Source: Rhodococcus sp. (in: high G+C Gram-positive bacteria) (lineage in GTDB: Bacteria; Actinomycetota; Actinomycetes; Mycobacteriales; Mycobacteriaceae). From it: 57,872 bases of DNA. The position numbers and the translations under genes are program-made. The stretch lies in assembly GCF_023264675.1 (NCBI RefSeq), contig NZ_JAHFVG010000036.1, forward strand, positions 1-57,872, read 5' to 3'. Within the stretch, counting starts at the first letter, position 1, and each line of letters opens with the position of its first letter. Below the pieces are notes generated by a model. It saw only the letters and a list, made by a program, of their open reading frames with translations, searched no databases and was not told the origin of the DNA. Shown here in pieces: positions 1 to 7,656 of this stretch.

Positions 1-237
1 AAACGATCGTAGGATTCGCAGGGCGTTGTCGCCGGTGTGCATCCAGTCGGCGCTTGCGTTCTCGAACACGACACGCGCGTTTCCGAGGGGCGCTCTCTCG
101 ATGTGAGCATCGTAGGTAGGCAGCAGGCCGAGGAGGTCGTCTCGCTGACCGGCCGTCAGGGTCGACATTGGATGGTCGATCTCGATGGCAGTGGTAAATC
201 CAGGGTGTTCTTCGACTTTGGCGCGGGGTGATTCCAT
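1..237 (-). CDS. Hypothetical protein, 3'-truncated by the window edge
   Basis: An open minus-strand frame starts at ATG 235-237 and runs off the left edge without a stop after 79 codons. The product begins MESPRAKVEEHPGF and later contains TAGQRDDLLGLLPTYDAH. I do not recognise the family. Upstream of the ATG a different frame also looks coding (it reads GASLYKEVAGIPVADAS and then LYRIEHYGITPR, about 380 down to 226). The visible start may therefore be an internal ATG of a longer frameshifted gene. It shares orientation with the type VII cassette to its right. Confidence 0.5.
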   Translation of the reverse strand, partial: MESPRAKVEEHPGFTTAIEIDHPMSTLTAGQRDDLLGLLPTYDAHIERAPLGNARVVFENASADWMHTGDNALRILRSF

Positions 238-514
238 AGTGCTCGATTCTGTAGAGCTGGTGAGGTGTGCCGAGAGTGTCGGCGAAGGAGGCGTCCGCAA
301 CGGGAATGCCTGCAACTTCTTTATACAGGGAGGCACCGACAGGTTTGCGGTCCTTCGCAGTGGCCCGCTGACTCCCGCGTCTATCCGTGGATCTTGCTGG
401 GAGTCGACCCACCCGCGGACGTGGTCGACGACCCCTCGAGTTCAGGGGTAGTGCCGTGAATGCGAGAGATTGACGTGGAGGCATCGCAGCCCGCGGAAAT
501 CGGACTGCTCGGGG

Positions 515-892
515 TCAATCGAATCTGAACTCTGGTTCGCATGACGACTGAAGTTCGACGGATCCCCAATCACCCTCGACTCTGTACCAGCCCCGCTCGA
601 AGACCAGTGAGTCGATGTTGCCCAAATCGGCTGCGCCTGTCGCGTCGGTGTACTCCTGCGTGAATCGCCTGAGCCATATGACCTCGGTCACGCCTTCGAA
701 CACCAATCTGCCAGGTGCGTAGCAGTACTGTTCGTCTGGCTTCGGCGGGTGATACCGCGCGTTGGTAGCAGTCAGTACGGCATCAAGCGCGAATGTGAGC
801 TCGCCGGGGGCTTCCGAGATGGACAAGACATAGCTGTCTTCCAAGTAGATGCCGGCCAGTCCCGGTAGGCGCATGTAGTGCGTCGGTTTCAT
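515..892 (-). CDS. Hypothetical protein, candidate immunity protein
   Basis: A 125-residue soluble, acidic protein with no signal peptide or membrane segment. It contains aromatic and glycine-rich stretches (DATGAADLGNIDSLVFERG, then VEGDWGSVELQSS). It starts at ATG 892, one base after the stop of the upstream gene, so the two are likely co-transcribed and translationally coupled. Small soluble proteins downstream of a type VII toxin are often immunity proteins, so that role is inferred from position only. I cannot name the family. Confidence 0.7.
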   Translation of the reverse strand: MKPTHYMRLPGLAGIYLEDSYVLSISEAPGELTFALDAVLTATNARYHPPKPDEQYCYAPGRLVFEGVTEVIWLRRFTQEYTDATGAADLGNIDSLVFERGWYRVEGDWGSVELQSSCEPEFRFD

Positions 893-893
893 T

Positions 894-1148
894 TCACGGT
901 GAACCAGGAATCGGCCTGATCAGCGATTTACCATATTCGTCGGTTCCGTCGGACGGCTCCAAGTCGCCGTGTGCAGCACCACCCCAGGGCATTTGCAGGT
1001 CGTAGTTCATGTTCACTGCCTGGACCAGGTAGCCGTCGCTGTGGCTTTCGAGGATCTGAACCAGATCGCCACGCTCTATGCCCAGCGTGGCGAGGCTGTC
1101 TGTGACCACACGAGTCAGTTCGTAGTCGACGAACCTACCGTCTTCCAT
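894..1148 (-). CDS. Hypothetical protein in a toxin-associated gene run
   Basis: An 84-residue protein containing RGDLVQILESHSDGYLVQAV, a pattern that suggests a small beta-barrel fold. I cannot place it in a named family. Its ATG (1146-1148) overlaps the TAA stop of the upstream gene by one base (TAATG), which indicates translational coupling. It is part of the run of small genes after the polymorphic toxin. A role as accessory or immunity protein is an inference. Confidence 0.65.
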   Translation of the reverse strand: MEDGRFVDYELTRVVTDSLATLGIERGDLVQILESHSDGYLVQAVNMNYDLQMPWGGAAHGDLEPSDGTDEYGKSLIRPIPGSP

Positions 1149-1390
1149 TACTTGATCGACCCAGCGAAAGGAGTTGTGCGTTTGATCGTCCAGTCATTCA
1201 ACGGTATCCGGCCAGTCTCGATCGTGCCTGCACCATTCGGCCCGACGAGCTCGATGGGGATCATGAGTCGCTGCCCATACGGGTTGATCGTCCCGAGGTC
1301 ATACTTTCCTTCCAGCAACGCTTCGCTCGCTTTAAAGACGTGCTGTTCGATGAGTCGACAGTAGTTGCCGTTGCCGCACTGGGGATTCAC
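1148..1390 (-). CDS. Small protein resembling DUF6883-type toxin-locus domains
   Basis: An 80-residue protein with the segment NPYGQRLMIPIELVGPNGAG. This recalls the 'YG...Y.I...LTGPNGR' core of DUF6883-like domains seen in polymorphic toxin loci. The match is from memory and weak. It is shorter than a full domain of about 110 residues, so it may be a displaced toxin or immunity fragment. It starts at ATG 1390, about 50 nt after the upstream stop, and its TAA stop overlaps the next start. Confidence 0.55.
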   Translation of the reverse strand: MNPQCGNGNYCRLIEQHVFKASEALLEGKYDLGTINPYGQRLMIPIELVGPNGAGTIETGRIPLNDWTIKRTTPFAGSIK

Positions 1391-1438
1391 GGGCGAGAAA
1401 GTCGTACTTACACAACGCGCATCGCTCTCAATTTTGGA

Positions 1439-1735
1439 TCAGCGGACTTCAAGAGCAACGCCTGACGTGAACGCAAGTGCGATCGCATCGCCATTGGAAT
1501 CGACTGCGTCAACTTCCATGCCAATGAGGGCGACGAGACTGGCAGTGTGCTCGCCGAGAGCGGCCGGCGATGCAGTGAGGGTTGAGCTCGCTCCGTCGGC
1601 ATCGCGGTATAGGAAAGTCCCAGCGAGAGATACTGAAGTGTGGTCGGAAAAGTACAGTGTGAATCCGGAATCGAAGGCTTCCCGAATGACTGTGCTACCC
1701 ACGGAAGGTACAGGCGCCATGGATGCCTTGCTCAT
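1439..1735 (-). CDS. Hypothetical protein, possible immunity protein
   Basis: About 98 residues, beginning MSKASMAPVPSVG. I prefer ATG 1733-1735 over the ATG 12 nt upstream because it forms an ATGA overlap with the TGA of the upstream gene (1732-1734), typical of coupled translation. The C-terminal half (LIGMEVDAVDSNGDAIALAF) alternates hydrophobic and polar residues as in beta-sheet proteins. Its layout echoes the DUF6188-like protein upstream, so the two may be divergent paralogues. No signal peptide. Confidence 0.6.
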   Translation of the reverse strand: MSKASMAPVPSVGSTVIREAFDSGFTLYFSDHTSVSLAGTFLYRDADGASSTLTASPAALGEHTASLVALIGMEVDAVDSNGDAIALAFTSGVALEVR

Positions 1736-2115
1736 TCTTTTGCCCATGTCGTGAGGTCACCTTCCGGGCCCGAGATCACTTGTCGACCGTCCGATCCGCT
1801 GAATTCCCACGCCTCGCCATCGCTATGAGGGGCCGATATTCTGATGCCGTCGATGAAGACGACCGTAAGGTCGCCTGTATTGTCGGACTCCGACGATTCG
1901 CACGTGGTGCCGATCAGTTGCAACACGGCGGCGAGGCCCTGCGCGATGTTTCCGTATCCGACGTCCACCGTAGCAACGGCCGCATCTCCGGGTCTGTCGA
2001 TCGAAAAGTCGCTGAGCGCAATGCTGTCACCGCTTTCGAATTCCAGATACAGGTCGAAGTCTACGAGCACTCTGGCAAGTCGTTGTCCATCCAGTCCAAG
2101 TTGCATCTCTACCAT
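1732..2115 (-). CDS. DUF6188-like protein, candidate cognate immunity protein
   Basis: A 127-residue protein (or 124 if it starts at ATG 2106). It has an N-terminal beta-rich half (VDFDLYLEFESGDSIAL) and a C-terminal EAWEFSGSDGRQVISGPEG motif. That C-terminal motif matches my memory of DUF6188 proteins, which sit beside actinobacterial toxins. The start overlaps the end of the toxin gene by 7 nt. As the gene immediately after the toxin, it is the best candidate for its cognate immunity protein. The family call is from recall and the immunity role from position. Confidence 0.65.
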   Translation of the reverse strand: MVEMQLGLDGQRLARVLVDFDLYLEFESGDSIALSDFSIDRPGDAAVATVDVGYGNIAQGLAAVLQLIGTTCESSESDNTGDLTVVFIDGIRISAPHSDGEAWEFSGSDGRQVISGPEGDLTTWAKE

Positions 2116-3425
2116 CCTGGCGGGGTCGGGTAGGAACCATCCGGGTTCCTCGGGATATGAGTCTCCGGAGAGTTCCGTGGACCCGGCTTCCCATTGATGT
2201 CGAGATATTGACCGTGTTCGTCTGTGAATCGCACATACCCATCCGGGTACCGTCCGTCGCCGTTCATGATACGAATCGAGTCGGCGCGGCGCTCAGCTGC
2301 GTTCGTTCCATTCTCTGCCGCGCCCGGTCGCTGCCACACGGTTCCCTTTCCATTGTCCGCGGTACGCGCAACCCAATCTTCCTTGACCCCGGGTGGGCGC
2401 CCTGCCGCTGACGGCGCTGAAAACGCCGTTTGTGGTTTGGCTGCCTCGTCTGCCTGGTGTTGGATCTTCTGCCGCAGCGCCTGAGATTCCCTCGAGATCC
2501 GGGCAGGACGCTCTGCAACTCGTTCGCGGGCAAGGAATCGTGGCACTTTGGAATGCAGAGCATTCAGTAGCGGTCGAATGAGGCGCCCTGCAGCCGCAAT
2601 CGCTCTGGATACATTTGCGCTTCCCGCGATAGCGGAAGCCCCGAAACTCACAAACGCAGCCAGCACCGTGACCGTCACCGTGATACCCAGCTCGATTGCC
2701 AGGCTGTTGAGTATCGGAACTATCTTGTAGCGGGTCTCGTCAATCGCATCGCGGTGTTCTCGACACGACTGCGCCAACCCTCGGGATGCATCGCCGAGTT
2801 CACCGAGTAGCGAAAGAAGTGTCTCGCAGTCGGCGATCGCGTATTCGACTTCCGGGGAGCGGACCAGGTCGAGATCCTCAATGAATTGCGAGACGGTGTT
2901 AGCTGCATCGTCGACGATGTACTGCGCGACGTCGTCCCACAGTTTCGCCGCGGTTGCGAGTTTGTCGACGTCGCCGTTCGGGCAGGGAATGCCTATCGCA
3001 TCGATCAGCTCTTCGAAGGCCTGTAGTCCTGAGTTGCCCTGACCGACTGCGGATGCCGGATTGGTCGGACGGATCGGGATCGCCGGCTCCGGGTCCGATG
3101 GAAGTGCAAGCGATGGGTTGCTTCCGCGGGTGGCTGCGTGCTCAGCCAGTGAGTGATTTCGTCCAGCTTGTACGAACAGTCGGGCATGGTTGTCGAAGGC
3201 AAGGATTAAATCGTTCACCGCTGTGAGTACGTCGCGGACCTGCGCGTCATAGTCCGCGCCCCACATCGAGCCTGCGTCGTCACTGCCGCCCATCGAATCG
3301 CAGCCAGCAAGCGACGATGTGACCTCTTGGTATCCGGTCGAAAGCCTCTGAGCTGCCGTCGAACAGCCGGTCGATGCGAAATAGAAGTGCTCGGAATCGA
3401 CATCGAGCACCGTGACGGGAGCCAA
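2109..3425 (-). CDS. Type VII secretion-associated polymorphic toxin-like protein
   Basis: The N-terminal ~100 residues contain GSMWGADYDAQVRDVL and a helical stretch typical of ESX-exported toxin heads. A helical middle region follows, then a hydrophobic Ala/Val/Gly stretch (ITVTVTVLAAFVSFGASAIA), then a basic linker. The last ~85 residues form a compact C-terminal domain with GKGTVWQRPGA, RYPDGYVRFTDEHGQ and DINGKPGPRNSPETHIP. That domain recurs at the C-termini of bacterial toxins, although I cannot name its activity. An ATG exists at 3548, but it lies well inside the upstream WXG gene. TTG 3425 or GTG 3410 fits better. It lies directly after two WXG100 genes. Confidence 0.7.
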   Translation of the reverse strand: MAPVTVLDVDSEHFYFASTGCSTAAQRLSTGYQEVTSSLAGCDSMGGSDDAGSMWGADYDAQVRDVLTAVNDLILAFDNHARLFVQAGRNHSLAEHAATRGSNPSLALPSDPEPAIPIRPTNPASAVGQGNSGLQAFEELIDAIGIPCPNGDVDKLATAAKLWDDVAQYIVDDAANTVSQFIEDLDLVRSPEVEYAIADCETLLSLLGELGDASRGLAQSCREHRDAIDETRYKIVPILNSLAIELGITVTVTVLAAFVSFGASAIAGSANVSRAIAAAGRLIRPLLNALHSKVPRFLARERVAERPARISRESQALRQKIQHQADEAAKPQTAFSAPSAAGRPPGVKEDWVARTADNGKGTVWQRPGAAENGTNAAERRADSIRIMNGDGRYPDGYVRFTDEHGQYLDINGKPGPRNSPETHIPRNPDGSYPTPPGW

Positions 3426-3427
3426 CG

Positions 3428-3718
3428 CTACGGCCCGAACATTCGCAGATTCGCGGCGACGGCTAATTGATAGCTGGCGTGTGCTGTCTGGGCAACTCTG
3501 CGCATCGCATCGACTCCTTCGCGCATCTGGCGCGAACCGGCTGTCCACTCAATATGAGCAGCACTGTGTGCGTCGGCTGCGTCACCCGTCCAGTCATCGC
3601 GTAAGGAAGCGACTCGCTGATCGAGGGCGCCGAGCTTGTCCTCCAGGTACTCGACGTAGGCGCCGAGCCTTACGACGGTCGCATCGAGCACTTCGAGATC
3701 TACGGAGAATCTAGCCAT
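3428..3718 (-). CDS. WXG100 (ESAT-6-like) protein
   Basis: A 96-residue helical-hairpin protein with the WxG-type turn in SLRDDWTGDAADAHS and flanking amphipathic helices, the size and pattern of WXG100 substrates of type VII secretion. ATG 3716-3718 overlaps the upstream TGA (ATGA). An ATG 12 nt upstream would add four residues and is less likely. It probably pairs with the preceding WXG100 protein and accompanies export of the toxin encoded just downstream. No ESX core genes (EccB-E, MycP) are in the window, so export must use apparatus encoded elsewhere. Confidence 0.85.
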   Translation of the reverse strand: MARFSVDLEVLDATVVRLGAYVEYLEDKLGALDQRVASLRDDWTGDAADAHSAAHIEWTAGSRQMREGVDAMRRVAQTAHASYQLAVAANLRMFGP

Positions 3719-4029
3719 CAGAGGAGCCAAGACAGAACGGACGTGCGCAGCGCGTTGTCCAGCTCGGCTCGTTGATAATTCTCAGCAGTCACGCCTAGCA
3801 ACTCCGACATTTCGGTCAGGGCTTCGAGAACCTCGTGGGTGCCCTCCTTGACGTCGGACCAACCGGTCTCGTATGCATCTGCGGCCTGTCCGTTCCACGT
3901 TCCCAGGAGCTGTTCGACGTCGCGAGAAACGGATTCGAGTCCAGACCTCAGCTCACTCGAGACCTCGCTAACGAATCGACCGGTTTCGAGAACGTGGTCG
4001 GGTACGACCACGACAACAGATTCCCCCAC
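3718..4029 (-). CDS. WXG100 (ESAT-6-like) protein
   Basis: A 103-residue protein, first gene of the minus-strand type VII cassette. The central turn LLGTWNGQAADAYETGW is a clear WxG motif between two helices. The N-terminus (GESVVVVVPDHVLETG) is more hydrophobic than usual. The next gene starts inside its stop codon, so the pair is co-translated and probably forms a heterodimer. The role in guiding the downstream toxin to an ESX apparatus follows from the family and the gene order. Confidence 0.85.
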   Translation of the reverse strand: MGESVVVVVPDHVLETGRFVSEVSSELRSGLESVSRDVEQLLGTWNGQAADAYETGWSDVKEGTHEVLEALTEMSELLGVTAENYQRAELDNALRTSVLSWLL

Positions 4030-4204
4030 TGTGCCTCCCCAGACATCCCTGGGCAGACCTTACCCGAGGAATGCGGCCGGTTGCGCGTCGTGATCAACTA
4101 CTGTTGTGGGACTCGCCGATTGCGGGTGCCGCGTCGTGTCGTGAGCACAGCCCCACTAAGGGGTGGGGCGAGCAGGCTGCTTGATCGGCCACCGACTGAA
4201 AATG

Positions 4205-4850
4205 CCGTTGTTGCCGCCACCCGGGGAGCGGGGAGTGGCATCGCGTTGGCCATGGGCAAGCCGGCGCGACGGTTATTCGTACTGGCCGCGGCAGTGGCGT
4301 CGACCCGCGACAGTCGGATTGCGACCGCCTCGTGACCATCGAGGAGAGCGTCGACATCGTGACCGCGCCCGGCGGTGAAGGGGATCGCGATTGCAACTGA
4401 CCATCTCGAACCCGAACAGGTTACGCAACTGGCAAACAAGCGCGCGAGCGACTACGGGCACATCGACATTCTCGTCAACGACGTCTGGGGCGGGGAGATC
4501 CTCAAGGGTGGCACGGATCGCTGGAACGCCACTATGGGAACTCGATCTCGACGACGGTCGCCGCATCCTCCGTCTGGCAGTCGATACCCACCTCATCGCC
4601 TCTCACCACCTGACACCGCTCACGATCAACAAACCCGGAAGCTTGATCGTCGAAGCCGCCGATGGCACAACGGAATACAATTCAAGAAAGTACCGGATCT
4701 CGGTGTTCTACGATTTGGGCGAAGGCCGCCGTGAACCGACTGGCGTTCTCGCAGGGACACGAATTCCGAATTCGGAGGATCAGCGCTTTCTCGTACCCCT
4801 GGATAGCTGTACGAACCCAGCTGCCCGACAGCTGGTCAGAGATAGAGTAG
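4205..4850 (+). pseudogene. Decayed short-chain dehydrogenase (SDR)
   Basis: SDR signatures appear in order but in different reading frames. An Rossmann start (AATRGAGSGIALAMG, about 4210) is followed by DRLVTIEESVDIVTAPGG (about 4325), then a shift to IATDHLEPEQVTQ and HIDILVNDVWGGE (to about 4500). A further shift gives LRLAVDTHLIASHH and EAADGTTEYN (to about 4700), and another gives WAKAAVNRLAFSQGHEF (about 4720-4770). The order and spacing match one ancestral SDR of about 280 residues. At least three frameshifts break it, and the C-terminus is lost. No intact product can be made. Confidence 0.8.
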
Positions 4851-5225
4851 CAATGGGTCACGGCGGAGGAAGCGTCGAAGTTTCACATTGGTCGACTTGC
4901 AAGCCCACAACCCAGTAAGCCCGCCGCGGGTCCCCATTTTCAATCGTGCCCGCTTGTTGCCCGATTGCAGCGTCTTATACACATCGATCATCCCTAGCGG
5001 GATCTCCAGACGCTTGAGCACCGTTCGTGCACGCGCGGTAGCCCTCCAGAAACTCGATGACCTCGACCCCGGTGACTGGATCGAACAGCACCACCTCGGG
5101 CCCGATGTCCAACGCTCCGGGGGAGCCTCGCTGGCGAGCGAGCGCAAGGTGTCGAGGCGGACTACCCGACGGATACGGGATAGCTCTTCTTCAGGGAAGG
5201 CCTGGCCTTGGGAATGTGGTCAGGC
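4851..5225. other. No intact gene; possible decayed coding remnant
   Basis: This stretch lies between the dead SDR and the cutinase-like gene. On the minus strand there are short coding-like pieces in different frames (QGQAFPEEELSRIRRVVRLD near 5170-5220, then EVVLFDPVTGVEVIEFLEGY near 5030-5100). They suggest another frameshifted, truncated gene. I could not identify its family. No RNA gene or clear promoter is seen. Confidence 0.4.
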
Positions 5226-6659
5226 CTATTTGACCGCAATCAGTCTGAACAGCGACACCTGTGGTTTGCCCGTCGCAGGATCCAGAATCGGGTTGCCGCG
5301 GGCGTCCTTGTGCCCAAGATCCCAGTCGGCGAAACCGGCGATCTTTGCTGTGCCGTAGAATGCCCGGCAGTCGCTCACGATGGTCAATCCGAGCGACTTC
5401 AACTGGTCAGCCCCCGCGGCGACATACCCGACGAAGTTCGGGTCGGTGCAATTTTCTTTGCCGCTGTCGTAGAACTGACCCACCTTGATTTCGTAACTAG
5501 ACCGACCTGGGGCAGGTGGCGGAGTGCCCTCAGTAATTGTGACAATAATCGTCGTGCTCGATGACACCGGTTTTCGGGGTGACGTGCATGTCGACTTCAT
5601 CGACAGTGTCACTTTGAATTTCCCGGTTTTCGTCGGGGTTCCGGCCAGAGTGTTGTCCGAAACGGACAGGCCGGGCGGAGCGTTCTTGGCGCTCACCGCT
5701 ACCGTACAGCCGCGCCCGGCTGAGGTCTGCAGTCCCCAGGTCATCGCCGAGTAGGTCTGACCGAAGTATTCGTTGGTCGATACCAATGCGGGTTTAATTG
5801 TCGGAATCGAGATTTTGATCTTGCTGACCGCCGTTTGCAGGTCTCCGAGATACCTACTCGCGTAGGAGTTGTGCACTCCTATCCCTCCGGCTGCGATGAA
5901 CACTGGCCATTGGACCGGAGCCAGTAGCTTGCCGTACGAGCATAGGACGTCACCCGACGTGCACACACTGCTGATTTTGCTACCCCACTTCGACGAGAAC
6001 TTGACGTTGCTCGACCCGCTCAGTGCCGGGAAATCGACTCCAAGTCCGTGGGAGCCGTTTCCTGCGGTTCCGTATGTTTTCGTGCGATCATCGGCGATCT
6101 TGTCGCCGTCCGCGATGAGAATGGCACCATCGATGCGGGCTCGTAGTCCGTCGTAGCGTTTGTCCTCCAGCTTTTTCAGGACTCGGTGCATCACCATCGC
6201 GCCCTGCGAAAATCCACCCAGAACAATCCGTACATCCGCACAACCGGGATCGGCGGCGAACTGGTCGATCCTGGCCATTGTGATGTCTACGCCGTCTTGC
6301 AGGGCATCGAAGTATCGCGGCATATCGTATGCAATGACGTCGACCGAGTTGGCCCGATAGTTGATGGCGGTCTCACCGACTGTCCCTCCGACTTTCGCTA
6401 CCGCGACCTTCAATGAATCTCGAATTGCTTCGACTGTCCGACCCATCGAATTATCCATATTCGGGTTTTCTCCCGAACCGGCTGCGCCGAAGAACTGCAC
6501 ATCATGCGCGCAAATTGTCGTCTGCGCGTGCGCGCCGGCACCTGCAAAGTTTAAATGTAAAGCTGACAAGGTCAAGACAAGCGCGGCCATGAGTAGCGAT
6601 CGAAACGTCCGGATGCCGAGGCGGATCTCGAACTTACGCTTTGGATCCAGCAATTTCAC
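5226..6659 (-). CDS. Secreted cutinase-family serine hydrolase with C-terminal extension
   Basis: After a basic N-terminus comes a hydrophobic signal segment ending near GAGAHA. The cutinase alpha/beta-hydrolase domain then starts at TTICAHDVQFFGAAGSGEN. The nucleophile elbow is GGFSQGAM, and a later Asp and a His (GGIGVHNSYAS) complete a plausible triad. Beyond the hydrolase there is an Ig-like putative-adhesion segment (PPGLSVSDNTLAGTPTKTG) and a C-terminal ~90-residue domain (YEIKVGQFYDSGKENC). Family members act on esters such as cutin or lipids outside the cell. At about 477 residues it is roughly twice a simple cutinase. GTG 6659 gives a better-placed signal peptide than ATG 6725, but this is not certain. 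Confidence 0.8.
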   Translation of the reverse strand: MKLLDPKRKFEIRLGIRTFRSLLMAALVLTLSALHLNFAGAGAHAQTTICAHDVQFFGAAGSGENPNMDNSMGRTVEAIRDSLKVAVAKVGGTVGETAINYRANSVDVIAYDMPRYFDALQDGVDITMARIDQFAADPGCADVRIVLGGFSQGAMVMHRVLKKLEDKRYDGLRARIDGAILIADGDKIADDRTKTYGTAGNGSHGLGVDFPALSGSSNVKFSSKWGSKISSVCTSGDVLCSYGKLLAPVQWPVFIAAGGIGVHNSYASRYLGDLQTAVSKIKISIPTIKPALVSTNEYFGQTYSAMTWGLQTSAGRGCTVAVSAKNAPPGLSVSDNTLAGTPTKTGKFKVTLSMKSTCTSPRKPVSSSTTIIVTITEGTPPPAPGRSSYEIKVGQFYDSGKENCTDPNFVGYVAAGADQLKSLGLTIVSDCRAFYGTAKIAGFADWDLGHKDARGNPILDPATGKPQVSLFRLIAVK

Positions 6660-6725
6660 AGCACAACTCGTTTCATGAGGGCGACCCTCAGCACGGTATT
6701 GATGGATGGTATCCGGGTCAATCAT

Positions 6726-7096
6726 CCGAACGACGGACGGGGGCTGCAGCGTTCGTTCAGCAGGATCGACGGCACCAGTTGCACCTGCTCTGGGACGTCA
6801 TCTCGCGCTAAACGACTCCGGTCCAAACCTCAAGCGCCACGTCCGTCGATTTGCTGAGCTTTGACACCAGCGTGGCGAGAGGCTGTCGCCTCGTGCCGGG
6901 GAGCACACGCAGACATCGCAGTGGTCGATCAAAGTTCCTCGATCGTGTTGCGGGTGACGTACACCGTTTTCGTTCTGCCCAATGCGATGAGCGCGTTCGA
7001 TGGTCTATGTATCGGTTGCCGGCTGGAACCGTTTTCGAGTTCGCTGCGTCTGAATCTGTAGGACCGGTTTCCACACCGGAGCAGGGGAGGACCTTC
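6726..7096. other. Intergenic region, no gene seen
   Basis: This lies between the divergent cutinase-like gene and the second type VII cassette and must hold both promoters. Open frames here are short and overlap in shadow fashion, with no family motifs. A purine-rich GGGGAGGA at 7084-7091 precedes the GTG of the next gene and is its likely ribosome binding site. Confidence 0.5.
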
Positions 7097-7372
7097 GTGA
7101 AGATTCCATCAGATTTTCCACCGGTGCTGTATGTGCCGTGCAAAGAGCATGTTTCGGACGCGGCCGACGCGCGTGTGTTGCTCAACGACACGCGCAACGG
7201 CACGCCGTCGCTGTTGGTGTATTCGGCCCTGGACCGCCTGACCACATGCATGGGCCGACATCAACCGTGGATTGTGATCCCGACCAGTTATCTGTCGTCG
7301 CTGAGAGAAGTGGCGACCTTCGATCTGGTGTTGCTGGACGTCGTAGTGCCGGAAAGGGCGCGTGTGTCATGA
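7097..7372 (+). CDS. SAV_915-like protein
   Basis: A 91-residue protein beginning VKIPSDFPPVLYVPCKEHV. It has a LLVYSALDRLTTCMG segment and a C-terminal YLSSLREVATFDLVLLDVV segment. This arrangement ('PPVLYVP... LVYtS.drL...lG... w') matches SAV_915-type proteins, which often precede ESX-like genes in actinobacteria. GTG 7097 is chosen because of the GGAGGA about 6 nt upstream. Its stop overlaps the next start (ATGA at 7369-7372), so it heads a coupled operon. Its molecular function is not known to me. Confidence 0.7.
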   Translation: MKIPSDFPPVLYVPCKEHVSDAADARVLLNDTRNGTPSLLVYSALDRLTTCMGRHQPWIVIPTSYLSSLREVATFDLVLLDVVVPERARVS

Positions 7373-7653
7373 GCATCGTCGTAGATCACGAGGAAATACG
7401 ATTGCAGGCAACATATTTGGGCGACGCTGCAGGTCAGCTCGACCAAGTTGCACCCTCGGTACCCACCGCCGTCGCTGGAGGATTGGGCACCGCCGCGATA
7501 CTCGGAATCCTGAGCAACTTCGTGACATCCGCGGGCGAGCTGGTTACCGGCCTAGCCGGGCTGGGCGTGGTGCTCGACGAGTGCGCTACCCGCTACGCGG
7601 AGCAGGACATCGTTGCTGCTGACGAGATCAACGCCGCGGCGTGGACGGGGTAG
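7369..7653 (+). CDS. EspC/WXG100-like type VII secretion target
   Basis: A 94-residue helical protein (QATYLGDAAGQLDQVAP, then a glycine/alanine-rich turn, then GLGVVLDECATRYAEQD). Size, helix-turn-helix hairpin layout and a terminal EINAAAWTG fit the EspC/WXG100-like family of ESX substrates, although the classical central WxG is absent. It overlaps the upstream gene by 4 nt and sits 3 nt before the effector gene. This suggests that it acts as export partner or chaperone for that effector. Confidence 0.75.
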   Translation: MSIVVDHEEIRLQATYLGDAAGQLDQVAPSVPTAVAGGLGTAAILGILSNFVTSAGELVTGLAGLGVVLDECATRYAEQDIVAADEINAAAWTG

Positions 7654-7656
7654 AGC

